DNA from: Marasmitruncus massiliensis
GTDB taxonomy: Bacteria; Bacillota; Clostridia; Oscillospirales; Ruminococcaceae
DNA: 64,000 bases
Assembly (NCBI RefSeq): GCF_900186535.1
Contig: NZ_FYDE01000005.1
Coordinates: 1,278,895 to 1,342,894, forward strand
Direction: 5' to 3'
Part shown: positions 24,720-32,995 of the stretch, piece after piece
Position numbering within the stretch: position 1 is the first letter of the stretch
Layout of the letters: each line of letters starts with the position of its first letter
Made by a program: the position numbers and the translations under genes
Notes under the pieces: model-generated
What the model was told of the DNA's origin: nothing
Database searches by the model: none
What the model saw: only the letters and a program-made list of their open reading frames with translations

Positions 24720-26117
24720 TTATGCATGTTTGCGGCGGGACAGAAGCTTATGCGCGTTTGTGAGCAGGAGGCGGAAATTCAGGGCGATCATCAATGCGCA
24801 AAGTCCAGATACCGGCCAAATCCAGTTTTTCTCCCAATTCAACATCATCCAGCACTGAATCAGCAATACGGATATATTGACTGTAAGCTTTGGTAAATTC
24901 CAACGGATTTTTACAAATCGTCTTGTGTCTAAGGCGCGCAGCACAAATACTGCAAAATAGCTGACGAAGGTTGCAAAAGCCGCTCCGTTGACGCCAAAGG
25001 CCGGAATCAGCAGGAAATTCAGCAGGAGATTGATCAGCGCACCCGCAATGGTGGTGACTAAGGTCGCCACACTGCGTTTTTCCGCCATATAAATGCTTCC
25101 TAAAAAGGTCACGAAGCAGGAAAAAACGGTAGCCAAAACAAGCAGTGGGACAAAGCGCCATGCGTCGTAAAAAGCAGGCGCCCAGAAGATTTTCCCCAGC
25201 ACTTTGGTAAACAGGATCAATCCGGAACCGGCTGTAAAAATGATCGCCTGATAAGCGGAAGCCACGTTGGTAAAAAAACGTTCCCGGCCGCTTCCCGCGT
25301 CGGTAATGGCGGACATCTGCCAGGCATCTGTGAAGATTCCGGAAACCAGAATGATCATCGTGGGAATTTTATAAGCCATGGCATAAAGTCCGTTCGCATC
25401 GCTGCCGATCATATAGGTGACAAAATAGCGGTCGGATACGTTGGTGATCCACCAAAAAATATTGGCTGGAATCAGCGGGAGGGCAAACTGCAAAATTTCC
25501 CTGATCAGCCGCCAGTTCATGCTGCGGAACCGGATAAATCTGTGCAGTTCGGCGACCCAGAACAGAAAAACTGCGGAAAACAGGTCCGAGCAGATGGTTG
25601 CAAGCACGTAGCCGGTGATGCCCAGCCGGAATACCACGAGGAAGAATACGTTGAACAGGATGACGGTGGTGGTGCTGAGTACTCCGTCAAACGCATACAG
25701 GCGGACATATTCCCTTGCGCGGACAAACTGCGAGCAAAGGGAGCGCAGGCAGGAGGTAAGTACATAGAGATAAATCAGGTGCGTATGTTCATTCATCATC
25801 GGGATCATCGTCAGCAGAGGACGGAGTAGCAAAAACAGGGCATATCCGCAGCCGACGATGGTGATCCCGCCGGTGAAAACATCGCATTTGTCCACCGCCC
25901 GGTCGAGCCCGAAACGGATGATTGCGTTGGAAATGCCGATCGACACAATAGGAATCAGCAGGTTGGAGGTCTGGACAATTAAATCCGCGGTGCCAAGTTC
26001 CCCGCGCGTAAGCACGCGGGTGTAAAACGGCATCAGCAGAAAAACGAGCACCTTGGAGCTGAAGGTGCCGATGGCAAAAATCAATGTATTGGAAATCAGT
26101 TTTTTATATTTATCCAA
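24720..26117 (-). CDS. Lipid-linked oligosaccharide flippase (Wzx/MATE-like)
   Basis: 465 residues with about 14 membrane segments. The start KKLISNTLIFAIGTFSSKVL followed by PFYTRVLTRGELGTADLI is characteristic of the polysaccharide biosynthesis export family, and WITNVSDRYFVTYMIGSDANGLYAMAYKIP is the second family block. It should move an undecaprenyl-linked sugar repeat across the membrane for capsule, teichoic-type or spore polysaccharide. No glycosyltransferase genes are next to it; the nearest are those in the sigK element 6 kb away, and a link is only speculative. Confidence 0.85.
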   Translation of the reverse strand: MDKYKKLISNTLIFAIGTFSSKVLVFLLMPFYTRVLTRGELGTADLIVQTSNLLIPIVSIGISNAIIRFGLDRAVDKCDVFTGGITIVGCGYALFLLLRPLLTMIPMMNEHTHLIYLYVLTSCLRSLCSQFVRAREYVRLYAFDGVLSTTTVILFNVFFLVVFRLGITGYVLATICSDLFSAVFLFWVAELHRFIRFRSMNWRLIREILQFALPLIPANIFWWITNVSDRYFVTYMIGSDANGLYAMAYKIPTMIILVSGIFTDAWQMSAITDAGSGRERFFTNVASAYQAIIFTAGSGLILFTKVLGKIFWAPAFYDAWRFVPLLVLATVFSCFVTFLGSIYMAEKRSVATLVTTIAGALINLLLNFLLIPAFGVNGAAFATFVSYFAVFVLRALDTRRFVKIRWNLPKLTVNISVLLIQCWMMLNWEKNWIWPVSGLCALMIALNFRLLLTNAHKLLSRRKHA

Positions 26118-26253
26118 TCAAAAAATATCCTTTCGGCATATTTTAAGCAATCCGTATCGGATTTTCTTACGACCTTCTTATTATATGAAAATTTTGGCAT
26201 AAAAACAATCGAAAGCTGCAAAGTTTTATCATTTGCAGAAAAATATAACGCCG

Positions 26254-27054
26254 CTAAATGTCAAACAGGCGTTTTGCATTCTCAAAAGCGATCTGCGCTT
26301 TCTCGGCTTCGGTCAAACTTGTCTGATTTAAGAAGCGGAGTTCCGCGTCAACTGTGCTCCACGGGCAGTCGGTGCCGAACAGGACTCTGTCCAGCCCGTG
26401 CCTGCGAATCAGCCGCTCATACAGTTCTGGGGATCGGAAATAGGCGGAGGACATTGCGGTATCAAAATAAACATTCCGCAGGCCGGCAAGATACGTCTGC
26501 GCTTCTTCATAGCGGTTCAGCCCGCCCATATGCGCGGCGATGACCGTCAGCCGGGGAAACGCGCGCGCAACTACGGCCACATCCTTTGAGGAACCGCGGG
26601 TGATGCCCGGGGACACCGGGTCCCAGCCGGTGTGGAACGCAACGGGCAGTCCAAGTTTGCTCATTGTCTCAAAGAGCGGAAAGTAGCGCTCCTCACGGAT
26701 AAAAACCTTTTGATAGTCCGGGTGGAGCTTGACGCCATGAAGACCGAGTTCCTTGATGCGATACAGCTCTTCCAACGCGTCCGAAGCATCCGGATGCACC
26801 GAGCCGAAGCAGATCAGGTTGGGATTTTCATCCTGCACCTGCCTGGCAAAGTTATTTACATTTGTTTGTTGTTCCGGTTTTGTCGCAATGTGAAGCACAA
26901 CAGCGAAATCCACCCCGGACTGTGCGAAATAGCGCTGGGTACCGGCGACAGTCCCGTCGGTACAGTAGGGGCAGCCGGAAATTTCCGACAGCTTTTGCAG
27001 GGTGCGTCCGGCCAGTAAATCCGGAAATAGGTGCGTGTGCGTGTCAATCAGCAT
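26254..27054 (-). CDS. Amidohydrolase (TIM-barrel metal-dependent hydrolase)
   Basis: 266 residues from ATG 27054 after CGGAGGTTTT. The N-terminal metal motif MLIDTHTHLFP, GVKLHPDYQKV with the lysine region, VAFHTGWDP, VIAAHMGG and FGTDCPW (catalytic Asp) are the ligand set of the amidohydrolase-2 family. Many relatives are decarboxylases or lactonases; the substrate cannot be read from the sequence. It lies alone on the minus strand. The 140 bases between it and the flippase hold nothing evident. Confidence 0.85.
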   Translation of the reverse strand: MLIDTHTHLFPDLLAGRTLQKLSEISGCPYCTDGTVAGTQRYFAQSGVDFAVVLHIATKPEQQTNVNNFARQVQDENPNLICFGSVHPDASDALEELYRIKELGLHGVKLHPDYQKVFIREERYFPLFETMSKLGLPVAFHTGWDPVSPGITRGSSKDVAVVARAFPRLTVIAAHMGGLNRYEEAQTYLAGLRNVYFDTAMSSAYFRSPELYERLIRRHGLDRVLFGTDCPWSTVDAELRFLNQTSLTEAEKAQIAFENAKRLFDI

Positions 27055-27210
27055 GAGAAAACCTCCGGGTTTTGCATATATCATTAAAAAATAGTATACA
27101 TCAATGCAAAAACAGTGTAAAGGAAACAATTGACAAAAAAGAGGTTGTACTGATGAAGCCCCGCAGACAGGAGATTCCGGAGATAAATTGACGCAATAAT
27201 CCGCAGACTA

Positions 27211-27242
27211 AAAAAATGCCCGCCATATGGCGGGCATTTTTT
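27211..27242. terminator. Bidirectional terminator
   Basis: AATGCCCGCCATATGGCGGGCATT flanked by A and T runs; it closes the Asp-rich protein gene on the minus strand. Confidence 0.9.
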
Positions 27243-28659
27243 AATCTGCGTAGATTTTAATTTTTCCGTCGGTGTCGTCGTAGTCGCTGTCGTCCGGATA
27301 AAATGTGAAGCGATAGTATCCATCCCCTGAAATTCGGTCATCATCGTCTTCCCATTCCACATCGCCGTAGATACGTCTCCCGCTGCTGTTATAAGCCTTG
27401 ACATTGTCCTCGAGATCGTCTTGGTAATGATAAAGGCGGTCCCCGTCATCTGCGTGGAAGGAATCTGTCTCGAGGCGGACGTCGCTATCGTCATCGTCGT
27501 CATCGTCATCATCATCGTCGTAGTCATCTTCCACATAGATTCTGATTTCGTCGCGGACTCTGCTGTAACGGCTGCTGTTTGGGATAAAGATAAACGGATA
27601 ATAATCGGTTTCATCAACACGCGTGCTGTCCAATACCCATACGGCCTTTCCGCTGATTCGGTCGCCGTCATCGTCATAGGCTTTCACGTGGCTGTTCAGC
27701 TTGCTGGTGTAACTGCTCAATCGCTTGGTGGAATAAGAAACCGTAAAGGAATCGATATCCAACTCAATATCATCGTCGTAATCGTCGTATTCATTGTCCA
27801 CAATAATGCGGATTGTGCCGCGCTTGCTTCCGTAGCTGTTGTTAGTGGACTTGAACAGATACTGATAGCTTCCGGACTTCTTCAGGATGGTGCTGGTCGG
27901 TGAAACCCATGAGACCGTTCCGGATATGCTCCTTCCGCCGACCGTAGCGTTGACATTGTCAGCAAGATCGTACGTCAGGTCTCTCAGCCGTTCGCCGTAG
28001 TCGGCATAAATGGTGGTGGATGTCAGCCTCAAACTGGAGGAACTGCCAGCTATAGAGGTTTTGCTGCCTATTTTAATTGTACCGATTCCGCTGCCGGATA
28101 TGGAAGACCGGTTTACGGCCTGCACATAATCCACACTGGAGCCGCTTGAAGCAGTCAGCTTTGCGCTGCTGGAGAGTAGCTTGGCATTATCAACAGAAGC
28201 ACCTTTCAGAACAGATACCTTTGCGGCTGCGGATACGGTCATCGTTCCCACATCACCCTGAATGACCACATTGTTGCTCGCGGAAGAAATTTGCATACTG
28301 CCGATATTGGAAGCGGCGCCGACCGTAACTTTCACGTTTCTGGACAGGGAACTGCTCAATGACAGGGATTTCATGGCGCCGCTGATGGTCAACGAATTTT
28401 GTTTTCCAAGTGTGATATACTTATAAACGCTTTGGCTGTTATAAAAACAAACCAGTAATTCACCGGATTTGGACATCAGAGTCAGCGAAGTGCTGTTTAC
28501 GGGATATTTGCCCTCCGTTTTTCCGTTCCTGATAAATAAAACACTGTTATTCTGCACCTTTACACTGTAAGGATACGCCGCCTGCGCGGGAACCGCTGCG
28601 CAGAAAAGCATGATCAGTGAAAGGCATACGGCTAAAAACCGTCTTCGGATAGATTCCAT
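27241..28659 (-). CDS. Secreted Asp-rich protein with three Ig-like repeats
   Basis: 472 residues from ATG 28659 (AAGGAGACCC upstream). Signal peptide to about residue 28 (VPAQAA). Residues 60-200 are Ser/Ala/Val-rich and regular, like a beta-solenoid (VQGDVGTMTV, SVLKGASVDNA). Then three similar domains of about 75 residues follow, each with a pattern like NVNATVGGRSISGTVSW, KAYDDDGDRISGKAVW or KAYNSSGRRIYGDVEW, ending in a strand such as GTIRIIVD or GKIKIYAD, joined by acidic linkers. The last linker contains eleven consecutive Asp. It probably binds calcium in the cell wall or a biofilm matrix; role unknown. Confidence 0.65.
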   Translation of the reverse strand: MESIRRRFLAVCLSLIMLFCAAVPAQAAYPYSVKVQNNSVLFIRNGKTEGKYPVNSTSLTLMSKSGELLVCFYNSQSVYKYITLGKQNSLTISGAMKSLSLSSSLSRNVKVTVGAASNIGSMQISSASNNVVIQGDVGTMTVSAAAKVSVLKGASVDNAKLLSSSAKLTASSGSSVDYVQAVNRSSISGSGIGTIKIGSKTSIAGSSSSLRLTSTTIYADYGERLRDLTYDLADNVNATVGGRSISGTVSWVSPTSTILKKSGSYQYLFKSTNNSYGSKRGTIRIIVDNEYDDYDDDIELDIDSFTVSYSTKRLSSYTSKLNSHVKAYDDDGDRISGKAVWVLDSTRVDETDYYPFIFIPNSSRYSRVRDEIRIYVEDDYDDDDDDDDDDDSDVRLETDSFHADDGDRLYHYQDDLEDNVKAYNSSGRRIYGDVEWEDDDDRISGDGYYRFTFYPDDSDYDDTDGKIKIYAD

Positions 28660-28756
28660 GGGTCTCCTTCCTTCCATACTCTTTTTTATTAAGTGCTATA
28701 ATTAACCAATTTTACTTCATGAATATTTCTATCAGATATTTTTTTAAGACAGATCA

Positions 28757-28985
28757 TGGTATAATAACCGCAAAGCGGCTATTATACGTTTATGGCCAAG
28801 GCGATGCGCTCGCAAAGCTTGCTCCCGCCCTGATGGCCAATTATACCACGCGTGCTTTGCACCTGTGGTATAATAACCGCAAAGCTATTATTATACATTT
28901 ATGGCCAAGGCGATGCGCTCGCAAAGCTCGCTCCCGCCCTGATGGCCAATGATACCACTGCGTGTTTTGCACTTGTGGTATAATC
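28757..28985 (+). repeat. Tandem palindromic repeat of about 110 bp, two copies plus a partial third
   Basis: Units begin TGGTATAATAACCGCAAAGC at 28757 and 28866; a third start (TGGTATAATC) is at 28976. Period is 109-110 bases. Inside each unit are inverted repeats: GTATAATA-A-CCGC with GCGG-C-TATTATAC (28759-28787, only degenerate in the second copy), TGGCCA at both ends of the middle part, and ATTATACCAC facing GTGGTATAAT across the unit boundary. No frame is open. It occupies the space between the Asp-rich protein and the HD hydrolase and provides TATAAT-like sequences in front of the latter. Confidence 0.75.
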
Positions 28986-29034
28986 AAATAATAAACATTA
29001 AATAAGTACATTACAAAAGGAACGGTATGATTAC

Positions 29035-29691
29035 ATGACGGCAGAAACAATCAAATCAAGTGAACAGATTAAAATTTATATTGCGCAGGCAGACCGTGCA
29101 TTGGCCGCTCTTGGCTATACGGAGCACAGCTTTGCGCATGTGACGAAAGTTGCCTGCTTTGCCCGGCAGCTGCTGACCGACCTCGGCTACGACGACCGCC
29201 TGGCGGAACTTGCGTGGATAGCGGGCTATATGCATGATATCGGAAATATCGTCAACAGGGTGGATCATGCACAAAGCGGGGCGGTGATGGCTTTCCGGAT
29301 CCTGGACAATATGGGAGCGGACGCGGAGGAGCTTTCCGTTATTATCAGCGCAATCGGCAACCATGATGAATCCACTGCTTTCCCGGTGAATGAGGTATCT
29401 GCCGCTCTGATTCTGGGCGATAAAACCGACGTGCGCCGCAGCCGCGTACGTAACAGCGATCTGGCGACGTTCGATATCCACGACCGGGTAAACTATGCGG
29501 TGGAGAATGCGAAAACCTACCTGAATGAAGAAAAAACCGCTCTGATTCTGGAACTTCATATTGATACGGCAATTTCACCGGTCATGGATTACTTTGAAAT
29601 TTTTCTGGACCGGATGCTGCTCTGCCGCAAAGCGGCCGAAAAATTGCGCCTGGAATTTGAACTAGTGATCAATGGACAAAGGATCCTATAA
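29035..29691 (+). CDS. HD-domain phosphohydrolase
   Basis: 218 residues with the HD set: His in FAHVTKVACFA, HDIGN in AGYMHDIGNIV (His-Asp pair), GNHDES, and a distal Asp in LILGDKTD. This metal site hydrolyses phosphate esters or nucleotides in family members; the specific substrate is unknown. The extra helical C-terminus (about 160-218) carries no second domain. Its promoter may lie within the upstream palindromic repeat (TATAAT at 28979-28984). Confidence 0.8.
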   Translation: MTAETIKSSEQIKIYIAQADRALAALGYTEHSFAHVTKVACFARQLLTDLGYDDRLAELAWIAGYMHDIGNIVNRVDHAQSGAVMAFRILDNMGADAEELSVIISAIGNHDESTAFPVNEVSAALILGDKTDVRRSRVRNSDLATFDIHDRVNYAVENAKTYLNEEKTALILELHIDTAISPVMDYFEIFLDRMLLCRKAAEKLRLEFELVINGQRIL

Positions 29692-29803
29692 TAACTATAT
29701 CGGCATGGATGTGAGATTTCCCAACTACAGCCAACATTTTTTTATCACAAAACGGTCCTGCATGATTCAATATATCCATTTTTCATGGTTATAATGTCAA
29801 TAT

Positions 29804-29840
29804 AAAAAAGGGCGGTGGGAATTCCCGCTGCCCTTTTTTA
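29804..29840. terminator. Bidirectional terminator between the HD gene and sigK
   Basis: AAAAAAGGGCGGTGGGAATT pairs with AATTCCCGCTGCCCTTTTTT. It ends the HD gene from the left and sigK from the right (its last codon is at 29890). Confidence 0.9.
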
Positions 29841-29886
29841 TAATATACCTTTTCCAGTGTCGATCACAAGAAAAAATTTGACTGAT

Positions 29887-29952
29887 TCAGGAAAAAGCCC
29901 CTTCTTTTTCAAAACGTGCCCGCAGGGTGCCGATTGCTTTTTTCTCAATTCG
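29887..29952 (-). CDS. sigK: sigK, 3' fragment beyond the intervening element
   Basis: Reading on the minus strand from CGA at 29952: R-IEKKAIGTLRARFEKEGAFS, then TGA. This is the end of sigma region 4.2 that is missing from the 5' fragment at 37310-37942, where the family sequence continues SYVSRIEKRAL. Joined after the shared CGA codon, the two pieces give one in-frame gene of 231 codons. It has no start codon or ribosome site of its own. The terminator at 29804-29840 ends the rebuilt transcript. Confidence 0.9.
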   Translation of the reverse strand, partial: RIEKKAIGTLRARFEKEGAFS

Positions 29953-29980
29953 TGAAACTGTTCGTATCGTCTATTGTAAG
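29945..29980 (-). other. attR: right junction of the sigK element
   Basis: The shared core is TCACGA (29950-29955), matching TCGCGA at the left junction. The recombinase stop codon TGA (29945-29947) lies inside the junction. TATTGTAAG on the plus strand at 29972-29980 is an exact inverted copy of the element's other end (37295-37303). Any crossover within TCnCGA leaves Ser-Arg unchanged in SigK. Confidence 0.75.
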
Positions 29981-31567
29981 CGATTGGCTTTCAGAAATGG
30001 ATTCCTGCCGTCGGAAGCGGAAATGGATGATAATTCGTTTGTCCTCGGTCAGTTCAACCCGCTCAATCAGGCTGACGAGCAGCTCCCGGTTTGACCATGC
30101 GCCGTCGATAAAGCGGTCTGCCAGTGCGCGGGCCAGCTTTTTCTGTTTCTCCGGCTCATATATGGGCGTTTCCATCCCGGACAGCTTTTGTTCCAGTGCC
30201 GCCCGTTCCTGTTTGACTCTCTGGTAGATGCGTTCAAAATCGTGCTCTTCCAGTATACCGGAAAGACGGTCCGTGTATATCCGGTCAAGATGCGCCGTCA
30301 GGCTTTCAATTTTGGACTTGAGCGTCTCCGCTTTCTGTTCGCGGCTGTCGGCCTGACTCGCTTCCTCCACCGCTTTCTCAGCTGCCGGAATGAGTTCCTC
30401 GGCCCGCACATATTGCCCGCAAACCTCCCGCACCTTTTCTATGACCGCCTCCGTGACGGTTTGTTCCTTGATGGAATGACAGGTACATACCCCGGCTTTG
30501 GTAAAGCGCTGGTAGGTTCGGCAGACAAAGTAAAGGCAGTCTTCCCCTCTGGCGTTCTTTCGGTTGAGGACAGCCAGCGGATAGCCGCATTCATGGCAGA
30601 AGATGAGGCCTTTCAGCAGAAAATCATAGGTACGGGAGCGGGTGGTTTTGCGGCTGCCGAGTAACTGCTGCGCCTTATCGAAGGTTTTCCGGTCGATCAG
30701 CGGTTCATGTGTGCCCTCCACGATAATCCAGTTTTCCCGCGGCTGGCGGACGCACTTCTTGGATTTGTAGCTGATTTTTTTGGAGCGTCCCTGCACCATG
30801 TTGCCGATATACGTCTCGTTTTGAAGCATGTCGGAAATCCGTTCACTGGACCACATCCCCGAATACGGACCGGTTCTTCCCGGCGCCAGCCCCGCATAGG
30901 CGGCGGGCGTCGGCAGTTGCTCCGCATTCAGTGCGGCCGCAATCCGGCGGCAGGACAGCCCCTCCAGCGCCATGCCGAAGATTCGGCGCACTGTGGGCGC
31001 AGCTTCTTCATCAATGACGATTTTGTTCTTTTCCTCCGGCGCCATTTTGTAACCGTAAAGAGGTTTGCCGCCGATAAAAAGCCCCTTGCGCTGTTTGTCG
31101 TGCTTGACGCTTTTGATCTTTTTTGAAATATCCTTGGCGTACATGTCGTTCATGATGGCGCGGAACGGCGTAATATCGTTGGCGGTGCTCTCGATTCCGG
31201 TATCGATGCCGTCCAGCAGGGAGATGTAGCGAACCCGGTTTTCCGGGAAGTACCGCTCCATATAGTGCCCGGTCAGGATATAATCACGGCCAAGACGGGA
31301 CAGGTCTTTGGTAATGACCATATTGACCTTTTTTGCCTCGATATCCGCAATCATGCGTTGAAAGGACGGCCGGTCAAAATTGGTTCCGCTCCATCCGTCG
31401 TCAATGTACGTATCAAATACGCAAAGCTTGTTCTCTTTTGCAAAAGCAGTGAGCAGGGACAGCTGGTTGGTTACGCTTTCGGATTGTCCTTCGTTTTCAT
31501 CCTCCTTTGATAGTCTGATGTACAGTCCCACATGATAGTCCATTGGGTTGCTCACTTCGAGGTACAT
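29945..31567 (-). CDS. Large serine recombinase of the sigK element (SpoIVCA-like)
   Basis: 540 residues. Resolvase domain 10-150 with catalytic Ser 20 in GLYIRLSKED, and the active-site Arg region KDLSRLGRDY near 88-97. Recombinase domain about 165-300 (GKPLYGYKMAPEE, RRIAAALNAEQLPTP). Zinc ribbon with Cys 324, 327 and later Cys (FCHECG to CTCHS). A coiled coil follows at about 380-480. ATG 31567 follows AGGGGAG. The last codons run into attR: in an excised circle the end would change from FTN to FTTWLL. It should cut and rejoin the TCnCGA cores. A directionality factor is not recognised. Confidence 0.92.
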   Translation of the reverse strand: MYLEVSNPMDYHVGLYIRLSKEDENEGQSESVTNQLSLLTAFAKENKLCVFDTYIDDGWSGTNFDRPSFQRMIADIEAKKVNMVITKDLSRLGRDYILTGHYMERYFPENRVRYISLLDGIDTGIESTANDITPFRAIMNDMYAKDISKKIKSVKHDKQRKGLFIGGKPLYGYKMAPEEKNKIVIDEEAAPTVRRIFGMALEGLSCRRIAAALNAEQLPTPAAYAGLAPGRTGPYSGMWSSERISDMLQNETYIGNMVQGRSKKISYKSKKCVRQPRENWIIVEGTHEPLIDRKTFDKAQQLLGSRKTTRSRTYDFLLKGLIFCHECGYPLAVLNRKNARGEDCLYFVCRTYQRFTKAGVCTCHSIKEQTVTEAVIEKVREVCGQYVRAEELIPAAEKAVEEASQADSREQKAETLKSKIESLTAHLDRIYTDRLSGILEEHDFERIYQRVKQERAALEQKLSGMETPIYEPEKQKKLARALADRFIDGAWSNRELLVSLIERVELTEDKRIIIHFRFRRQESISESQSLTIDDTNSFTN

Positions 31568-31609
31568 GTCATGACTCCCCTAATAAGCGGTCATTCATCA
31601 TGATCATGA

Positions 31610-31759
31610 TCAATGGACTGCTTTTGAGAAAGCAAGCTTGAACTTGTTATTTTTAAGTTCTCTTTCGAGAAAAAAGTGAAATGATTGAGCTAATAAAAGC
31701 CGAAAATCATCACCTTCGTCGGAAAAGCGGCAATCCACCATGATTTTGCGTGCGCTCAT
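31610..31759 (-). CDS. Small protein upstream of the recombinase (49 aa)
   Basis: ATG 31759 follows GGAGGTATTTAAA, a strong ribosome site. The product begins MSARKIMVDCRFSDEGDDFR and continues LLLAQSFHFFLERELK, ending SKAVH. It is short, with a strand-like start and an amphipathic helix. It is probably cotranscribed with the recombinase, 42 bases upstream, and could be its accessory or directionality factor; that role is inference from position only. No family recognised with certainty. Confidence 0.6.
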   Translation of the reverse strand: MSARKIMVDCRFSDEGDDFRLLLAQSFHFFLERELKNNKFKLAFSKAVH

Positions 31760-31830
31760 TTTAAATACCTCCTTCAGGACTATGTTTCATTGATATGCGG
31801 CGACAAAACCATTTCTGCGTGTCCAAAAGG

Positions 31831-31867
31831 AAAAAGCGCGGCGCCATTCAAAACAGTGGCGCCGCGC
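31831..31867 (-). terminator. Terminator of the glycosyltransferase transcript
   Basis: On the minus strand GCGCGGCGCCA pairs with TGGCGCCGCGC and runs into five T. It separates the cargo genes from the recombinase pair, which must therefore have their own promoter in 31760-31830. Confidence 0.85.
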
Positions 31868-31879
31868 GAATCATCTTTC

Positions 31880-32977
31880 TCAGCCTTCCGGGTCCGGTAC
31901 TTTCTCTGCGATCAGCCGCAGGTTGTTTTTGAGCCGTTCATCGCCTGAGCTGGCTTCGAGCGCCGCCTTCGCGTGTCCGAGCGAGCGCTCATACATTCCC
32001 AGCCTGTACGAGGCGATCGCGGCCAGATCGTGGGGGGTGTAATCCCACGCATATCCCATATTGACATAGGTCTTCGATTTTTCCTTGATCTTTAGCGCTT
32101 CCTCCGCCATGAAAAGGGCCATCGGCCAGTCCGCCACCAGGTAGGCGATTTTCGCACATTCAACGTACGGCTCGCGCATCGTGGGCATCTCGGCGATCGC
32201 CCGGAAATACCACGCATACGCCTCCCTGATATTTCCAAGGCCGTGGTATGCCTTCGCGATCCACCGCATGGATGCGCAGCGCTCCTCCTTCCAAGTCGCG
32301 GAGGGCAGGGAAAGATGCCGCTTCAGCGTATCAATGCATTTCTGCCACTCGCCTTTGTACATATATTCCCGGCCAAGATAGTAGGCGACGCGGTCGCCCG
32401 TGGGATCCTCCTCGACAGCGAGCTCCAGCAGGGGCAGGTAGGAGCCGCGCGATTTGGTGGGGTCCGGGTAGTGGTTGAGCACCATGCCGTCGACCGTGAC
32501 GGTCGTCCTGAGGCCGTCCCCGATGTAACTCAGGTACTCGTGCACGGGGCAGGTCCACAGGAAGCCGTGCCGTGCGTGCACCTTGGAATAATACATCTGC
32601 ACGTCGGGAGAGCCGTCTTTTTTCAGGCTCCAGTTGTACAGATACCTTCCCGATTTGGCATCCGGCGTCCAGGCGCGCTCCAGGCATTCCCTCCAGCCCG
32701 GCTCGAACAGTTCGTCGAGGTCGGTGCATACGCAGATATCGGCGTCCTCCGGGACATGGTCCAGCGAAACGTTGCGCGCAACGTCAAACCGCCACGGCCT
32801 GATCACGTCGATATACACCACGGCCCCGCGTGCCCGCAGACGCTCCGCCGTCGCATCGTCGGAGCCGGTGTCTGTCACGATCACGGCATCTGCTTCGCAC
32901 ATTGAATCCATCCACTGGTCCACAAATTTTTCCTCATTTTTGCATATGGCATAAACGTATACCTTATATCGGTTCAT
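31880..32977 (-). CDS. Family 2 glycosyltransferase with TPR tail (element copy B)
   Basis: 365 residues. The N-terminal GT-A domain (1-200) begins VYAICKNEEKFVDQWMDSM, with DTGSDDAT near residue 36 and the acidic metal/nucleotide motif CTDLDELFEPGW near 85-96. The C-terminal part (about 200-340) is a row of helix pairs (GREYMYKGEWQKCIDTLKRH, WIAKAYHGLGNIREAYAWYF, YRLGMYERSLGHAKAALEA), i.e. tetratricopeptide repeats that could hold a protein acceptor. Closely similar to the upstream gene at 32996. Likely substrate: threonines of the neighbouring collagen-like protein (inference). Confidence 0.8.
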   Translation of the reverse strand: MNRYKVYVYAICKNEEKFVDQWMDSMCEADAVIVTDTGSDDATAERLRARGAVVYIDVIRPWRFDVARNVSLDHVPEDADICVCTDLDELFEPGWRECLERAWTPDAKSGRYLYNWSLKKDGSPDVQMYYSKVHARHGFLWTCPVHEYLSYIGDGLRTTVTVDGMVLNHYPDPTKSRGSYLPLLELAVEEDPTGDRVAYYLGREYMYKGEWQKCIDTLKRHLSLPSATWKEERCASMRWIAKAYHGLGNIREAYAWYFRAIAEMPTMREPYVECAKIAYLVADWPMALFMAEEALKIKEKSKTYVNMGYAWDYTPHDLAAIASYRLGMYERSLGHAKAALEASSGDERLKNNLRLIAEKVPDPEG

Positions 32978-32995
32978 AACGACTTCCTCAATTCA

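Noticed and set aside
28757-28985. Tandem 110-bp repeat as a tRNA or structured regulatory RNA
   Set aside because: No tRNA arms or known riboswitch motifs; the structure is simple dyads bounded by TGGTATAAT ends.
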